From NCBI GenBank assembly GCA_013400155.1, contig VXBM01000138.1, positions 1,061,106-1,125,105 on the forward strand: a stretch of 64,000 bases of DNA, read 5' to 3'. The notes under the pieces are model-generated. The model saw nothing but the letters and a program-made list of their open reading frames with translations, searched no databases and was not told the DNA's origin. Shown here piece after piece: positions 37,526 through 48,546 of the stretch. A program made the position numbers and the translations under genes. Source of the stretch: Helopsaltes ochotensis (lineage: Eukaryota > Chordata > Aves > Passeriformes > Locustellidae). Position 1 is the stretch's first letter, and the number at the start of each line of letters is the position of its first letter.

Positions 37526-37940
37526 AGGGCACCTCAGCTTAACATGAAAGTCTCTGAAGGGAGGGTGTCACGAGGATTGATCCAGGCTCTTCTTGGTGTG
37601 CCTAGCAATAGGACAAGAAGCAAAAACTGATGCACAAGAAGTTCCACCTGGACTTGAGGAAGAACTTTATTGTGCGCATGACCACACAGTGGGACAGATT
37701 GCCCAGGGAGGGTGTGGAGGCTCCCTCAATGGAGATATTCTGGTCATAATCCTGTGCAATGTGCTCTAAGATGATGTCATGATTACAGAGAGAGAAAAAG
37801 GGTGGGGTTTCTAGCACTTTTTGATTTCATGCCACTCGTGTAGTGAGGGGAGTGTAATTTCAGCAGGAAAAAGCTGGGGCTGGAACCAGAAGGATCACCA
37901 GCTCTTTCAACCTTAACCACTCTGTAATTCTGTGATTCTG
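36985..37940 (+). mobile_element. CR1 LINE, ORF2 C-terminus plus 3' UTR, + strand (largest copy)
   Basis: This is the longest CR1 copy here, nearly 1 kb and 5'-truncated. Its decayed reading frames still encode the reverse-transcriptase end of CR1 ORF2. The frame from 36974 has FTDDTELGGVAHTPENCAA (the catalytic DD motif of the palm domain) and GKCKVLHLGK. A shifted frame from 37262 has GILVCVGKSITRR and LEQVQGRAMKMMTSLEHFPY. Frameshifts between these frames break the protein. The 3' UTR ends in CACTCTGTAATTCTGTGATTCTG. About 85 bases at roughly 37777-37862 do not fit the CR1 order and look like a small insertion or a diverged segment. Confidence 0.92.
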
Positions 37941-38853
37941 AAAAGATACAATACATTTGGTCAACTGGAAGAAAACTCAATATCAAAAAGCTGAGTATTA
38001 TTTATTGCTGAGTGTTCTTACAGTTGCTATTGTATAAGTTTTTGGTGGGTTTTTTTTCTGTTTTTCCATCCTGTGTGGCTTGGCATTTGCTTTTTGGAAA
38101 AGTTAAAAGGGAAAGCCTCAAAAGTCAAAGAACTACCCATGAAGCAATGCTCTCCTGTGCCTATCTTTTGCTCTGAGTCCTTTTTGGGTTTTTGCTGTCC
38201 ATTTTACTGTAACAGTAGGTTTAACTGTGTTTGAAATAGTGTTCTAGATTGTGAATTGCAAGGTCAGTTTCAAGTCAGCTCAAACTTACCAAGATTTACT
38301 TGCTACGAAATGGAAAGAGAATTTCAAAATCATGCAAGTAATGTTTTAGTCTTTCCAGAGTGGCGGACAATTCTTTTTTCCTACTCTATTAATATTCATA
38401 GAAGACAAATTAGTTCTGTGGACTGAACAATTTGTTCCAAAACTGTCACAATGTCCATGTTCCTGAAAATATTCAGCTCTCTTGTTACCTGAAATGTATT
38501 GACCAACTGGAATTTTTCAGTTAAATCCTTCAAGCAACTGCCCAGATACACCACTGAGAGACTCTGGAGAATTCAGTTCCACTTCTTGTGTTCACAGGGA
38601 ACAGCTGAGTAAAAAAAAAATTCAGATAAACAGCAGAATTCAGAGAAAAAAAATTCAGAGAACAGCAGAAGAAAAAGATCCATAAATTGCATTATCGAGT
38701 ATATTTTCCTCTTCTGAAGTAGCGAATTCTACCCATTTGTTTCAAAATACATGCTTTGTGAATTGCAGGCCTTTTCATGCTGAAAATAGCATTCAACACT
38801 ATATTGGTTTAGCATGGATGGTAAAAAAAAAATAAATAGTGATCTTCTTAAAA
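37941..38853. other. Unique noncoding sequence
   Basis: It is unremarkable apart from an imperfect local duplication near 38610-38670 (blocks AAAAATTCAGA and AACAGCAGAA occurring two or three times). Confidence 0.5.
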
Positions 38854-40200
38854 ACCGACAGCCAGATTGGCCAATAGGATGCAGGTGTACACTTCTGGAA
38901 AAATAGGGCTTAAATACAAGAGGATTTCGGGGCGTGCCTCTCTTTCACTCGTGACCTGCAATGAAGTAACACTGTGGGGCTTAGGCCGGCCGGGCCCAGC
39001 CAGGCCTAACTGCGGCTGCAGCCCTGACGGAGCTGAGCCGAGCCCCCACCCTTCCCCTGAGCCCGGTGCCTGCCAGCATAGGAGGGGAGAGCGGGAGGAG
39101 AGCCCTGGGATGAGGGAATGTCCCCTGGCCCCCTTGGAAAAGCAGCACTGGGCCCAGACTGGGCCGGGCCCACCCCCAAGGGACCCAGGGGTGAGGAAAG
39201 GGAGAGATGCCCTGGCCACATGGGAGATCTCAGCCACCATTTCCAACTTCCCTCACCAGCACGGATTCTGCGTGGACTCAGGATTTTCACCGTTGCCGCC
39301 CCAGCAGAGACAACCTGACCATCTGTAGGCCCAGGCAAGTAATGTTAACTCTTTCCTGACACAGACTGAGACTTTTTAAACTCTAACCCTTCTCAAAGAG
39401 AGAGGAAAGACTAAATTGGAGATACGTAAAGGGACAATATAAAGATATCAAAGTCGGTAAAGGAAGAGTGACTTCTTAAGTGGAAGAGATGGCAAGTTGC
39501 CTTAATTTTAGGCTGAAAATCTCCTTTGATTTGTGGTAACAGACTGTAATATTCCTTTAAATCGTGGACTTTGAATTGGGGAGATGCTTTATAGTTTTCA
39601 AGCAAAGGTTGATTTATTAAGTGAATATTGAACTAAAAAACCTGTAATCTAGTGATTTTATGAAATGTTTGAACAGAGTGAGATGAGAAGAAATTTCAGC
39701 ACATACCAGTGAAGAAGAATATATTTGTTTCCTGAAGACAAGAAAGCTTTTGTTGTGGAGCTATACATCTTTAAAAGGTGAAACCCCAGCGCGAGTCCAT
39801 GGCCCATATGCAGCCATCAGAAGGCTTCGTGGTTGGGAGGTTCTACAATTGCAGATTCTCGGGTGGGCTGCTTTTGTGGGGTTGAGAGACACAGACTGTG
39901 TCTCTTGTGGAAAGTTTCCATAATGATAGGAGAGACTTTCTCTCTCTAAAAGACTGAATAAAAAGGATATTTTATAAGTGGTACAGACTGGGAGTTCTGA
40001 GTTCTGTCCCTTTACATTGTTAGTGGGAAAGTAAACTGTTAGTAGAGAGAGGGTGGTGCTTTTGAAAGGTTTCAATATTTTTTGTTCTCTTTTTAGTGTG
40101 TGTTAATAAGCCTAACTGTTTTTATCTTTAAGTGAAGCCTGTTTTGCCTTTATTCTAATCCTATTCCACAGTAAGAAAATATTTGGGCCACTACACTAAA
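38854..40200 (+). mobile_element. GC-rich promoter-like island, possible long LTR
   Basis: The element starts with ATTGG and CCAAT boxes (38866-38875) and a TATA-like TTAAATAC (38910-38917). About 400 bases of GC-rich, CpG-containing sequence (38928-39340) follow, then AT-rich sequence with AATAAA at 39957. This order resembles U3-R-U5 of an LTR with a long R region. Just beyond the putative end, CTAAATTTAG and TGGCGAACGTG (near 40220) loosely recall the lysine-tRNA primer-binding region of ERVK elements. I could not define TG...CA ends or a target duplication. A CpG-island first exon of an unknown transcript is the alternative. The 153-codon + frame at 38867-39328 starts upstream of the TATA-like site and is Pro/Gly/Arg-rich with no domain, so I do not call it a gene. 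Confidence 0.4.
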
Positions 40201-41519
40201 TTTAGCAGATGAAATATGGCGAACGTGAATCCACTACATCTTTTGGTGTTTCTGCCTGGTTAGCAAATTTTAACCCTTTACAAACACATAAAACAGTAGT
40301 GTTCACTTTCACCCAAAATCATGTGACTCAACATGAGGAATATAATAGGATACAAAATATTTTGGTTTGGGTATTTTAAATGTATATACAGAGAGATATT
40401 TTTCAATTTTTTTTATAACAAGATCACTTCGTGAAACATTTTGATTTTCATAAGAATGGTTGAAAAAGGTTCTATTTCACCCACAGTATGAACTGTTCTG
40501 ACATCACTGTGTTTTTTCATGGGAGATGATCTACTGATGTATCTGTTCTCATTTTCTACTGGAGTTCTTTAGAATTCCTTGTCAGGTATCTCACCCATTA
40601 TAGGCTATGGCCCCTTCACAATTTCTCATAGGTCACCTCATCCCTTTGGTGGAAGCGTGTAATGTAAGATACTGAAATCCAGAACTACTGCCAGGAGATA
40701 CCTTCTATGAAACAGAAGCATCAGCACATGAAATGGTGTTTTGATGGAAATCACATTCTTCACCATTTTATGTAAATTCACCTTTCAATTAAAAAAGCCA
40801 CAAAACACAGACATAGATCACTAAGTCCCCGTCTCATCAAAAGCTTTGTTTGACATAATCACAACATTTCTGTTATTTTCTACAATTCCTGTGATAGTAA
40901 TGTGTATTCATATGCCACAGGGCATACATAGATGATAGTAATAATCAGTAACAATAATCATGTTTCTGATTTCATCCAGTTTCATACTTTTCAAAGCCGA
41001 CTGTTATCAGCAGCTGAAATTCTGCAGCTGAGGGTTTAGAATTACCCCACAGAGATTAAATCTCACTATAAGTGGCCTTTGTATATGCATGAGTGTTACA
41101 TTAAAAAGAAAATGTTATCATTCATTTTAAAAGCAGATCATTTAAAATAGCCAAATTAAGAATGAACTAATGAAAGAGAGATTAGCAGTGAATATTATCA
41201 ATATCCATAATGTACAAATTTATGTGTTACCAATATAGCCTCAAAATATTTCTGACATTCTCTTATCTTTGGCAGATGAAACTTCATGTCTCTCAACCTG
41301 GAATTTTCATTTCCCAAGGAGCTTTAATGTTTGTATGAAAGGTTCTGTCCTGACAGCAACCTTCAGGCACTTCACTGACATTATCTCTGAGATCCAAACT
41401 TTGAGGAAAACCAGAATTATTTCCCTCATATGCATCAGCTGTGGAAAAAAAACCTCAATAATCCAGGATTGCCTAACATATTATGAGGGTTCTTCTTACA
41501 ACCCAAAGGGGTATGTTTG

Positions 41520-41536
41520 TATATATATATATATAT
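41520..41536. repeat. (TA)n microsatellite
   Basis: About eight uninterrupted TA dinucleotides. Confidence 0.85.
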
Positions 41537-41597
41537 GTGGAAATTAAAACAGAGATATTTTAAAACATTCTGCGAGATGTTAATTATTTTTGATATT

Positions 41598-41644
41598 GCT
41601 GAATTGAGAGCTTTCTCAATTCAGCTAAAGCTGGCTGCTTTAGC
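41598..41644. repeat. Two adjoining perfect hairpins
   Basis: Hairpin 1 pairs GCTGAATTGAGA (41598-41609) with TCTCAATTCAGC (41614-41625), loop GCTT. Hairpin 2 pairs GCTAAAG (41624-41630) with CTTTAGC (41638-41644), loop CTGGCTG. The two overlap by two bases, so they compete at the junction. No known RNA family is recognised. Confidence 0.85.
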
Positions 41645-43246
41645 CCAGCCTCTGTGGTGCAGCATTGTACTAGCAGCACATTTGTGGGGAAAAAAATGCT
41701 GTAGAAAACTTGACAAGAAGACTTTAAGGGACTCAGTTGACACCTAGGGAGCTATCACATCTCTAGTGAGATGGTTCTAACTAAAACACAAGAAGTCACA
41801 AACTTCCCACTTTTCAGCTGAGATCCAGACCTTGGGATACTCTTCTGTCACAGTATTTTGTCTTTATTCTTTTTCCTTCCTTGTTTTCAGTTTCCTTTTC
41901 CTCTGTCAGTGTTCTCCTTAGTGCTTGTCAATTCACAGCCTTATTTTTTCTCTATACTTCTCAGTGATCCTGTTATTTTTGATTCTGATGCACCTATAGC
42001 ATACCTTAATCCTTTCTCTGATTTATATATACATAAAACAGGTCAGAAAAACACAAACAGAAAATTTTCATATTCATATTTCTGTATTCATGCCGGAAAT
42101 GTTTGTGTGCTTGATCAGTCTCACAGAGATAAAACTATCATGAAAATTTTCTTCCTTGTTAGATTCGAACAACTTTTCTCTTATTTCCCTTTTTTTTTTT
42201 AATTGATTAATTCATCAAGGAAAAAGAAGGAAAAAAACAGAATTCAAAATTTGATATAATCATCTCTGAGAAAGATTAAAATGGAAGTGCAGCTTACAAG
42301 TAGAGTTTTCTGTACTAAGAGAGGATAAATATATCAAATATATTCCTTTGCTGTTATTTGTTTTAACTTTATTGGCATGTACAGGAATTAGTTGCTGGAG
42401 CACAAGCTGAGTTTAAGTTATGTCCTGTTCAAATTAAGCTGTAGTACCTATTTGTGTGGCTGTACAAGTCCAGAATTGTATTAGCTTTCACCTTGTCTAT
42501 GCTCTCCATCAGAAGTTCAAGAAATGGGATATTTATCAAATTTAGAGACCATTTGACCTTCTTCAAGTTAATATAAAATCAGATTGACCTATGATTGCCA
42601 GTATCAAGAGATAGTTCACTCATTTGATGCCTTCTAGATAGGGATGACCAAACAGTTTGACCCAAGATCACTGATGAGCTACATCCTATTAACCTCAAAA
42701 AAGGAGAGACAAGAAAAGAAAAGAGAAATAGGGGACAAAAGGAGCTTCAAAGTAACAACTGTGTTTGATAAAGAAAATAGCAGAAATATGGTATAATGGG
42801 TATATACTTGATCTGCTCATCCATGACGGCAGTCTGGGGATAAAGGGCTGCAAAACCATTGGTATTTAACAGTCCCAGCAAACTTTAGGACAGTAACATC
42901 CTAGTGGCCACATTCTTGCTTTTCCACACTAGAAGTCAGCTTTGTTCTCCCCTATGCACAATAAAAGTCTTGCCAAATCCACTGAGACAAAAGATCCAGA
43001 AGAGGATCTGTATCAGTAATTTCACTACATTAAAAAACATCAGGATAGTTTGAAAAAGAAACAAATTTACATGAGGGATCTCAGGAATGTGGTAGGTTTT
43101 TTTCTTTTCTTTTTTCAGATTCTTACATCCTAATTTAACATATCAAATATCACCTGATTTTGTATGAGGAGGAAAAGACAATGACTTGACTATTTGAGTC
43201 AAGTCTGGTTGCATGTGAAGGATTCGGCATTCATCCGGAATGCTTT

Positions 43247-43273
43247 TTGTTTGTTTGTTTGTTTGTTTGTTTT
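43247..43273. repeat. (TTTG)n microsatellite
   Basis: About six to seven TTTG units in tandem, flanked by T-rich sequence. Confidence 0.9.
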
Positions 43274-43360
43274 ACTTTTTCTTCCTTTTTTTTCTTAAAA
43301 TACACAAATAATCCCATTTTGCCAGCCAAGTGTGTCACAGAAAAACTAAGATTCTGTGAG

Positions 43361-43559
43361 AGTGATGAGGCACTGGCACAGGCTGGCCAGAGAAAATGCT
43401 GATTCCCCTGGATCCCTGGAAGTGTTCAAAGCCAGGCTGGATGGGGCTTGGAGCAACCTGGGGTAGAGGAAGGTGTCCCTGCCCATGGCAGGGGGTCAGA
43501 CTAGATGATCTTCAAGGTCCCTTCCAACTAAAACCATTCTATGCTTCCATGATTCCATA
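43361..43559 (+). mobile_element. CR1 LINE, 3'-end fragment, + strand
   Basis: GAGGCACTGGCACAGGCTG, CCTGGAAGTGTTCAAAGCC, GGCTGGATGGGGCTTGGAG, CCCTGCCCATGGCAGGGGG, GACTAGATGATCTTCAAGG and CCCTTCCAACTAAAACCATT follow the CR1 3' consensus order and end in ATTCTATGCTTCCATGATTCC. It is a clean, moderately diverged 5'-truncated copy. Confidence 0.93.
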
Positions 43560-44912
43560 TAAATTCTGAAATAATTTGTGGGAAACTTTTAGTGTTCCAA
43601 GGACCACACATGATTGATTCCACAAATACATGTCCAAAAAATAAAATTATGAAAGAATTCATCTATTATCTGTAAATCAAAAAAGGAGCATATTTTCCTG
43701 GGCAAGTTGTAAAATTCAGCTATTTGAAAAGTTTCAAGATTTTAAGTTTGAACACACTGAACAGTCCACATTTATAATTTTGCTAAAAAAGACAATAATT
43801 CCCAGGTGAAAATTGTCTAATGTAGAAATGGAATTGTGATATTCTATTTTATCTTACTAATGGGGATTTTGGGTAAAAAATATTAATGTTTTACATTTTT
43901 GTTTTTCTTTTTTTAAGTCACCACTTTTGAAGGAGAAAGTTTATCAAAATAGTGTAAAACAAGTCTACTTTACTTCCACTTTATATATTCCTACCTTTTG
44001 TCTATCTGCACACCCTGAAGGCTAAGTTGACAGTAAATTTGCTTTAATGTATTTTGTGTCAAACAGTGCTGCCAATGTCTGTGTGAGTGCTCTGAAGAGA
44101 ATATTTAGGTGAAAAGAGAGAACAACCTCTCTTTAGTGCTCAAAAGGAACCCCTGAAGAAGATAATAGGTCTCTGGATTAAAATTTTCTGTTGTGCTGCT
44201 GCATTTGTAAATCTAAATAACAATTTTATAACCATTATTGCCCATGAATTATAGCTTATATCATATTTGTATCCAAAATGAATCAATAATTTGCAATAGA
44301 TCTTTTTGCCAGTTATGCAATCAAACATTATAAAAATATATTCCTGCTTCAAAATAGAAAACTATTTAATCAACTTAAATTAAATTGCAAATTAAGATAG
44401 AGATAATAATCTGTGTTCATTCACTCCTATCAATATACGTACTGTAATATAAATAGGAAAATAGATTCCTGCTCCTGAGAACTTGTAATGTGATTTAAGG
44501 AATTTTCAGTCTGGGAGCACACCACAGCCCTTCACAGCTCTTTCGGAGGACTGACAGTAACCTAATTCTGCCTTTTAAATCTATAGAATGCCCCCAAATT
44601 CTTCATTATTTTACAAATATGGTAAATCCTGACTTAATTCAATTTTTGTGTCCAGGCCAGTGCCAAAGGCATGTTTCCTGTGAAAATAACAATCCAGTTG
44701 TGTTCCTTGTCTGAATGCAGGATGAAATTAGAGTTTCTCCAGGTCTCTGACACCTCTCTGAAGAAAACCTCTAAGGGTCTGTCAACATTTTGAGAAAAAA
44801 CAGTCTCTGGAAGATTTGGTGTTCCTGCAGGACCCCACCAAATTAGCTGGTGGAAAAAACATGTTGTCATCCCACTGGGCAGATCCCTTTCTCAGGTTTT
44901 TATTCAGGATGT

Positions 44913-44914
44913 AT

Positions 44915-44952
<38 letters not shown>

Positions 44953-44953
44953 G
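44913..44953. repeat. Compound (CA)n(TA)n microsatellite
   Basis: About thirteen CA dinucleotides run directly into seven TA dinucleotides. It is probably polymorphic. A minus-strand frame translating it gives a Tyr/Val/Cys repeat, a by-product of the repeat. Confidence 0.95.
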
Positions 44954-45499
44954 GATGGATGTATGAATTTCAGGGATATGAGCAGCAGTCTGTAGAGCTG
45001 AGCCCCAGGCTAAAGCCTTCCCAGATGGTATCCCATCAACAGACTCCAGAGGGTCATCTGGAGCATCACTTCCTCTCACCAAAGCTCACTTTCCATCAGA
45101 CAAAGACAAGTAATAATATTGTCCTCCCTTTCAAACATGGGTTCAGAAATGCAAGCTACAAACTGACTTAATTTTTCTGCATAGGCAAAAGCCTGGTCTG
45201 CCAGTGTGCTATCAAAGAGAGGTTAATATTTCCCTTTAGCCTTAATTTATTTGGATCTGAAAGCTTAGTATTGCCAGTTCTTCACAAAATTAAGAAAGAA
45301 TGCCTGTAATGAAAAGGCAATGCATTAGAGCAAATGTTCATCTTCCCATTTTATTCATTTTTTCACTAAAATATGACAGAAAATTTATTCACTTGCAGAT
45401 TAAGAAACTACTGTTAAATTATGATATTAATAATAGTAATATTTATTTCTGTTTATGTTGAACTACTCTTTATTAAAAAATATATACATATTTATATTT

Positions 45500-46300
45500 A
45501 ATAGGTAGCTCTTTTACTCCTCAGCGGAGACAATTCTACTGCATACTGGTTTAGGAGATAAAACCTGTCCAAACTTCTGTAAAGATCAGAGTGTCTTATC
45601 TTAAGTTGGATTACTACTCTTGCAGACTGAGACCAGATAAACAAAGCCCTTATATAACTTCGGGGCTGTTGTGATCAATTTGCCTGGTGCACGACTCTGG
45701 GGACCATGCTGTTTTACCATCTTGATTGCAATGATAAATCCATCATTATGTTCAGTGCGGTGGAAACAGCTCAGAGCCTTGCCATTTGTGGCAAATCTTT
45801 TCTATGGCAGGCTCATAGTAAATCAGTCTAACCTGCGCTGACAATGATTGATTCTGAACAAAATGTCATGAACAATCAAATCCTCTGTTTTCTCCTTCTT
45901 TTAAAGCTGAATAGATTTAACTCCCTAAATCTAACTAAATTCCAAATAAGAGAAAATGGAGAAGGATTGCTTGAGGGTGTTTTCAGTTCTCTGATTGATA
46001 ATTCTGGGGGGGAAAAAAAGGAAGATTTAATTCACATTTTAGAAATCTAAAGTGTCTGGCCAACAATGCACCTGTTATTTACAGTCATTGATCATTACTA
46101 CCATTAAGAGTCAGATAAACATATTTTAATCCGCATCGGAGTGCATATGTGGGAAGGAGACAGGAAGATTTATCAGCTCTCTGAGGCAGGTATTGTTTCT
46201 TTCCTTCTGCTTGCTTAAATGCCTCCCATAATGGACCTGTGCTAATGATTGGAGCACCTGAAATATTTTGTGACACAGACAACATCAATATTGTAACATG
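45500..46300. promoter_or_regulatory. Possible conserved noncoding element
   Basis: This stretch lacks simple repeats and transposon phrases, has balanced composition and carries many homeodomain-like or GATA-like words (for example AATGATAAATCCATCATTAT, CTTATCTT, AGATAAACAAAG, CTAATGATTGG). Such texture is typical of developmental enhancers in gene deserts. It is only an impression, since conservation cannot be seen from one sequence. Confidence 0.2.
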
Positions 46301-46685
46301 GTATTAGAGCCATCCAGTCAGCCTTCTGATTTATCTTGGGTTGTTTTTTCCTGGCCTCACAAAAGTTGTTGGAAAGGACCCGGAACCATGATGGGTGTTA
46401 GCGGGAACCTAAAGCTCCCCCAGAAATCTGTGTTGGTTAAAATCTAACATTTGATTGAACGTGGTTGAATCAAATTCTGTATTTCATTGACAGATAAGGT
46501 ATAGAAAAGAACAGAAAACTGTTATGGCCCTAAAGCTGAGGGTTCCAAAGCCTGGAATTAATTTTACCAGATAAATGTTTTTTAAGCCATATTTAGAAAA
46601 TAACATACTATCATGATATCCCCTAAAGCAGCCAGGTTTTTATGGAATAGACACAGATCATAAAAAAAGACATGAACAGATTTTC

Positions 46686-46730
46686 NNNNNNNNNNNNNNN
46701 NNNNNNNNNNNNNNNNNNNNNNNNNNNNNN
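46686..46730. other. Assembly gap of 45 Ns
   Basis: Undetermined bases, directly followed by an A-rich run. The gap probably stands for a homopolymer that could not be sequenced through. The two frames translated across it are meaningless. Confidence 0.98.
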
Positions 46731-46753
46731 AAAAAAAAAAGAAAAAAAAAAAG
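46731..46753. repeat. Poly-A tract at the gap edge
   Basis: Ten As, one G and eleven to twelve As adjoin the gap. The true tract length is unknown. Confidence 0.9.
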
Positions 46754-48515
46754 TGGTGTTGAAACAAAATAGCTTTGGCTTTTGTGCATACAGAACAGCA
46801 AATGAAAATGATACAGTCACTGAAATGATTACCTAATTTATTTGTTTATCAAGAATATTGGATGAAAGAAAGTAAGGGAATTGAAATTAAATGAATTGTA
46901 AGCATCTTTCAAATCTATTCTTTTTTCTAATCTACAGAGATCAGACACTTTGGAGAGGCAATCAGCTTCAACGTGAGGTAGAACAAACAGAAGCATCTTC
47001 CAGCTGAGACAAAAGGCTTTGCAGAGCTTGTGTTTGTGAGGAGATGTGAAAAGAATAGCTTAAATTGACTATCAGATATTTTTCTACTCTTTTGCAGGAG
47101 TGGGAATATTTCAAATATAGTATGTGAATATCATGCTTGTGAGACTGAAACACAAGCAAAACTTGCTGTAGATGGGGTATTATCCTTTGCACAGCCCTAC
47201 TAATACAACTGCCTCTGACCTGAATTAAAATCACTATTCCTATTCATACTTTTTTCATCAGAATTACAAGGGCAAAGGCAGTTCTGCTTCAGAGAGGATT
47301 TAATTATATCATCAGGTTTTGATATTCAAAACTTAGTTTAGTTTTAATTCAGAACAAATCCTAAAAATTCTCAGTGACAAGAATAGTCCAAAGGCTCTTA
47401 ATACAAAGAAAATCCACTCTGGCAGACTGAACCTGGGCTGCAGTTTCTGAAAGCCCTGGGATTTCTGGATTAGAGGCAATCTCCCTGCTTGGCTGCCTCA
47501 GTGACATGAAGCTCCATAGTCTGGTCTCTTCAGTAAAACAAACCAATAGCCACATATATGAGTTCTCAAGAAAGCAGGATGTTTGGAAGATGCTTGTCAG
47601 GCAAGTTCCTAATACTTGGTGTCTAAAATAACTGCTATTAAATTTAACTCTTTGTGGGTTTTTTCATGACATTCCCAAGTAAACCCTTTTTTTTCCCCCC
47701 CAGATATTTTCATTTCAACATCAGACACTCCATTAATGGCTATTGCCTGCAATGTCAATGCAGCACAAGTCAGAACGGGTTTGTCAAATGAGGCAGCTGG
47801 TGCTGGGGATCTCTGTCCACACCATACAGAGTGGGGTGTTCATGGAGTTGATTTGGCCTCACTGTAGTTTGCTTGTGGACAAGTATTCTTCTGTTTCATT
47901 TATCCAAGAGTAATCTCATTTTCGGTTACTTTTCGGAGAACCAACACTCCTAATCCAAATTAAAAGGGTAGGGTAAATATTCCATGTAGAAGAAGTTAGA
48001 TCATGACTTGTGTCCTCACTGTCTGGGGATATCCTTTGTATCCTCCAGCTTGGCTGCTGTTAAATACTGTGCCAAGTAATAACTTTTAGAATTGTGCCAA
48101 AACTTTGCCGGGTGGAAGTGGAGGTTTGGCCTTCCTCAGGAAGTTACTGTGAAGCAAATTCAAGCCTAAGCCGTTTGACACCATTATTGTAGCATGGATC
48201 CCCTTACAGAGTCAATCAGTAAACATTAACTAATCAAAGCTTTTTCACCTTACAATCCAGTGATAGTGACAAAATCACAAGCACCAGCCATGAGGAATTA
48301 AGTGGGGTGGGAGTATTGCAGGGAGAAAATTTATTAGAAATTTTTTTTCTATGAGGGGCAGTCAGAAAAAGACTCAGAACTGACTTTCAGTTGTTCTTAT
48401 AGTACTTAATATAATTTGAAACCAAATTTCTACTTAGTTCATGTGGACTTTTCCCCATGTTCCTGTGGAAGCTTTTTAGAGACAATTTGAGCAAGTCACC
48501 ATGCTTCATGTTAAG

Positions 48516-48546
48516 AAAAAAAACAAAAAACAAAAAACAAAAACAA
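48516..48546. repeat. (AAAAAAC)n-like microsatellite
   Basis: Three to four A-rich units ending in C on the + strand. Low complexity. Confidence 0.85.

Larger units (their letters stand above)
40201..43360. other. Unique AT-rich noncoding sequence
   Basis: It holds a TA microsatellite (41520-41536), a tandem hairpin pair (41598-41644), a short stem-loop (43183-43205) and a TTTG microsatellite (43247-43273). No gene or transposon is recognised. The + frames at 41269 and 41858 are featureless. Confidence 0.5.
43560..46685. other. Mostly unique sequence with a CA/TA microsatellite
   Basis: No gene is recognised. The part from about 45500 to 46300 is more complex in composition than its surroundings and is listed as a possible conserved noncoding element. 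Confidence 0.5.

Noticed and set aside
38867..39328. Longest open frame (153 codons, +)
   Set aside because: It lies in GC-rich DNA where stops are rare, is Pro/Gly/Arg-rich, has no domain, and its start lies upstream of the TATA-like site. An antisense frame is open too.
43183..43205. 9-bp hairpin GACTTGACT / AGTCAAGTC
   Set aside because: The stem is short enough to be expected by chance several times in this window.
46582..46820. Minus-strand frames across the gap
   Set aside because: They translate Ns and poly-A and carry no information.
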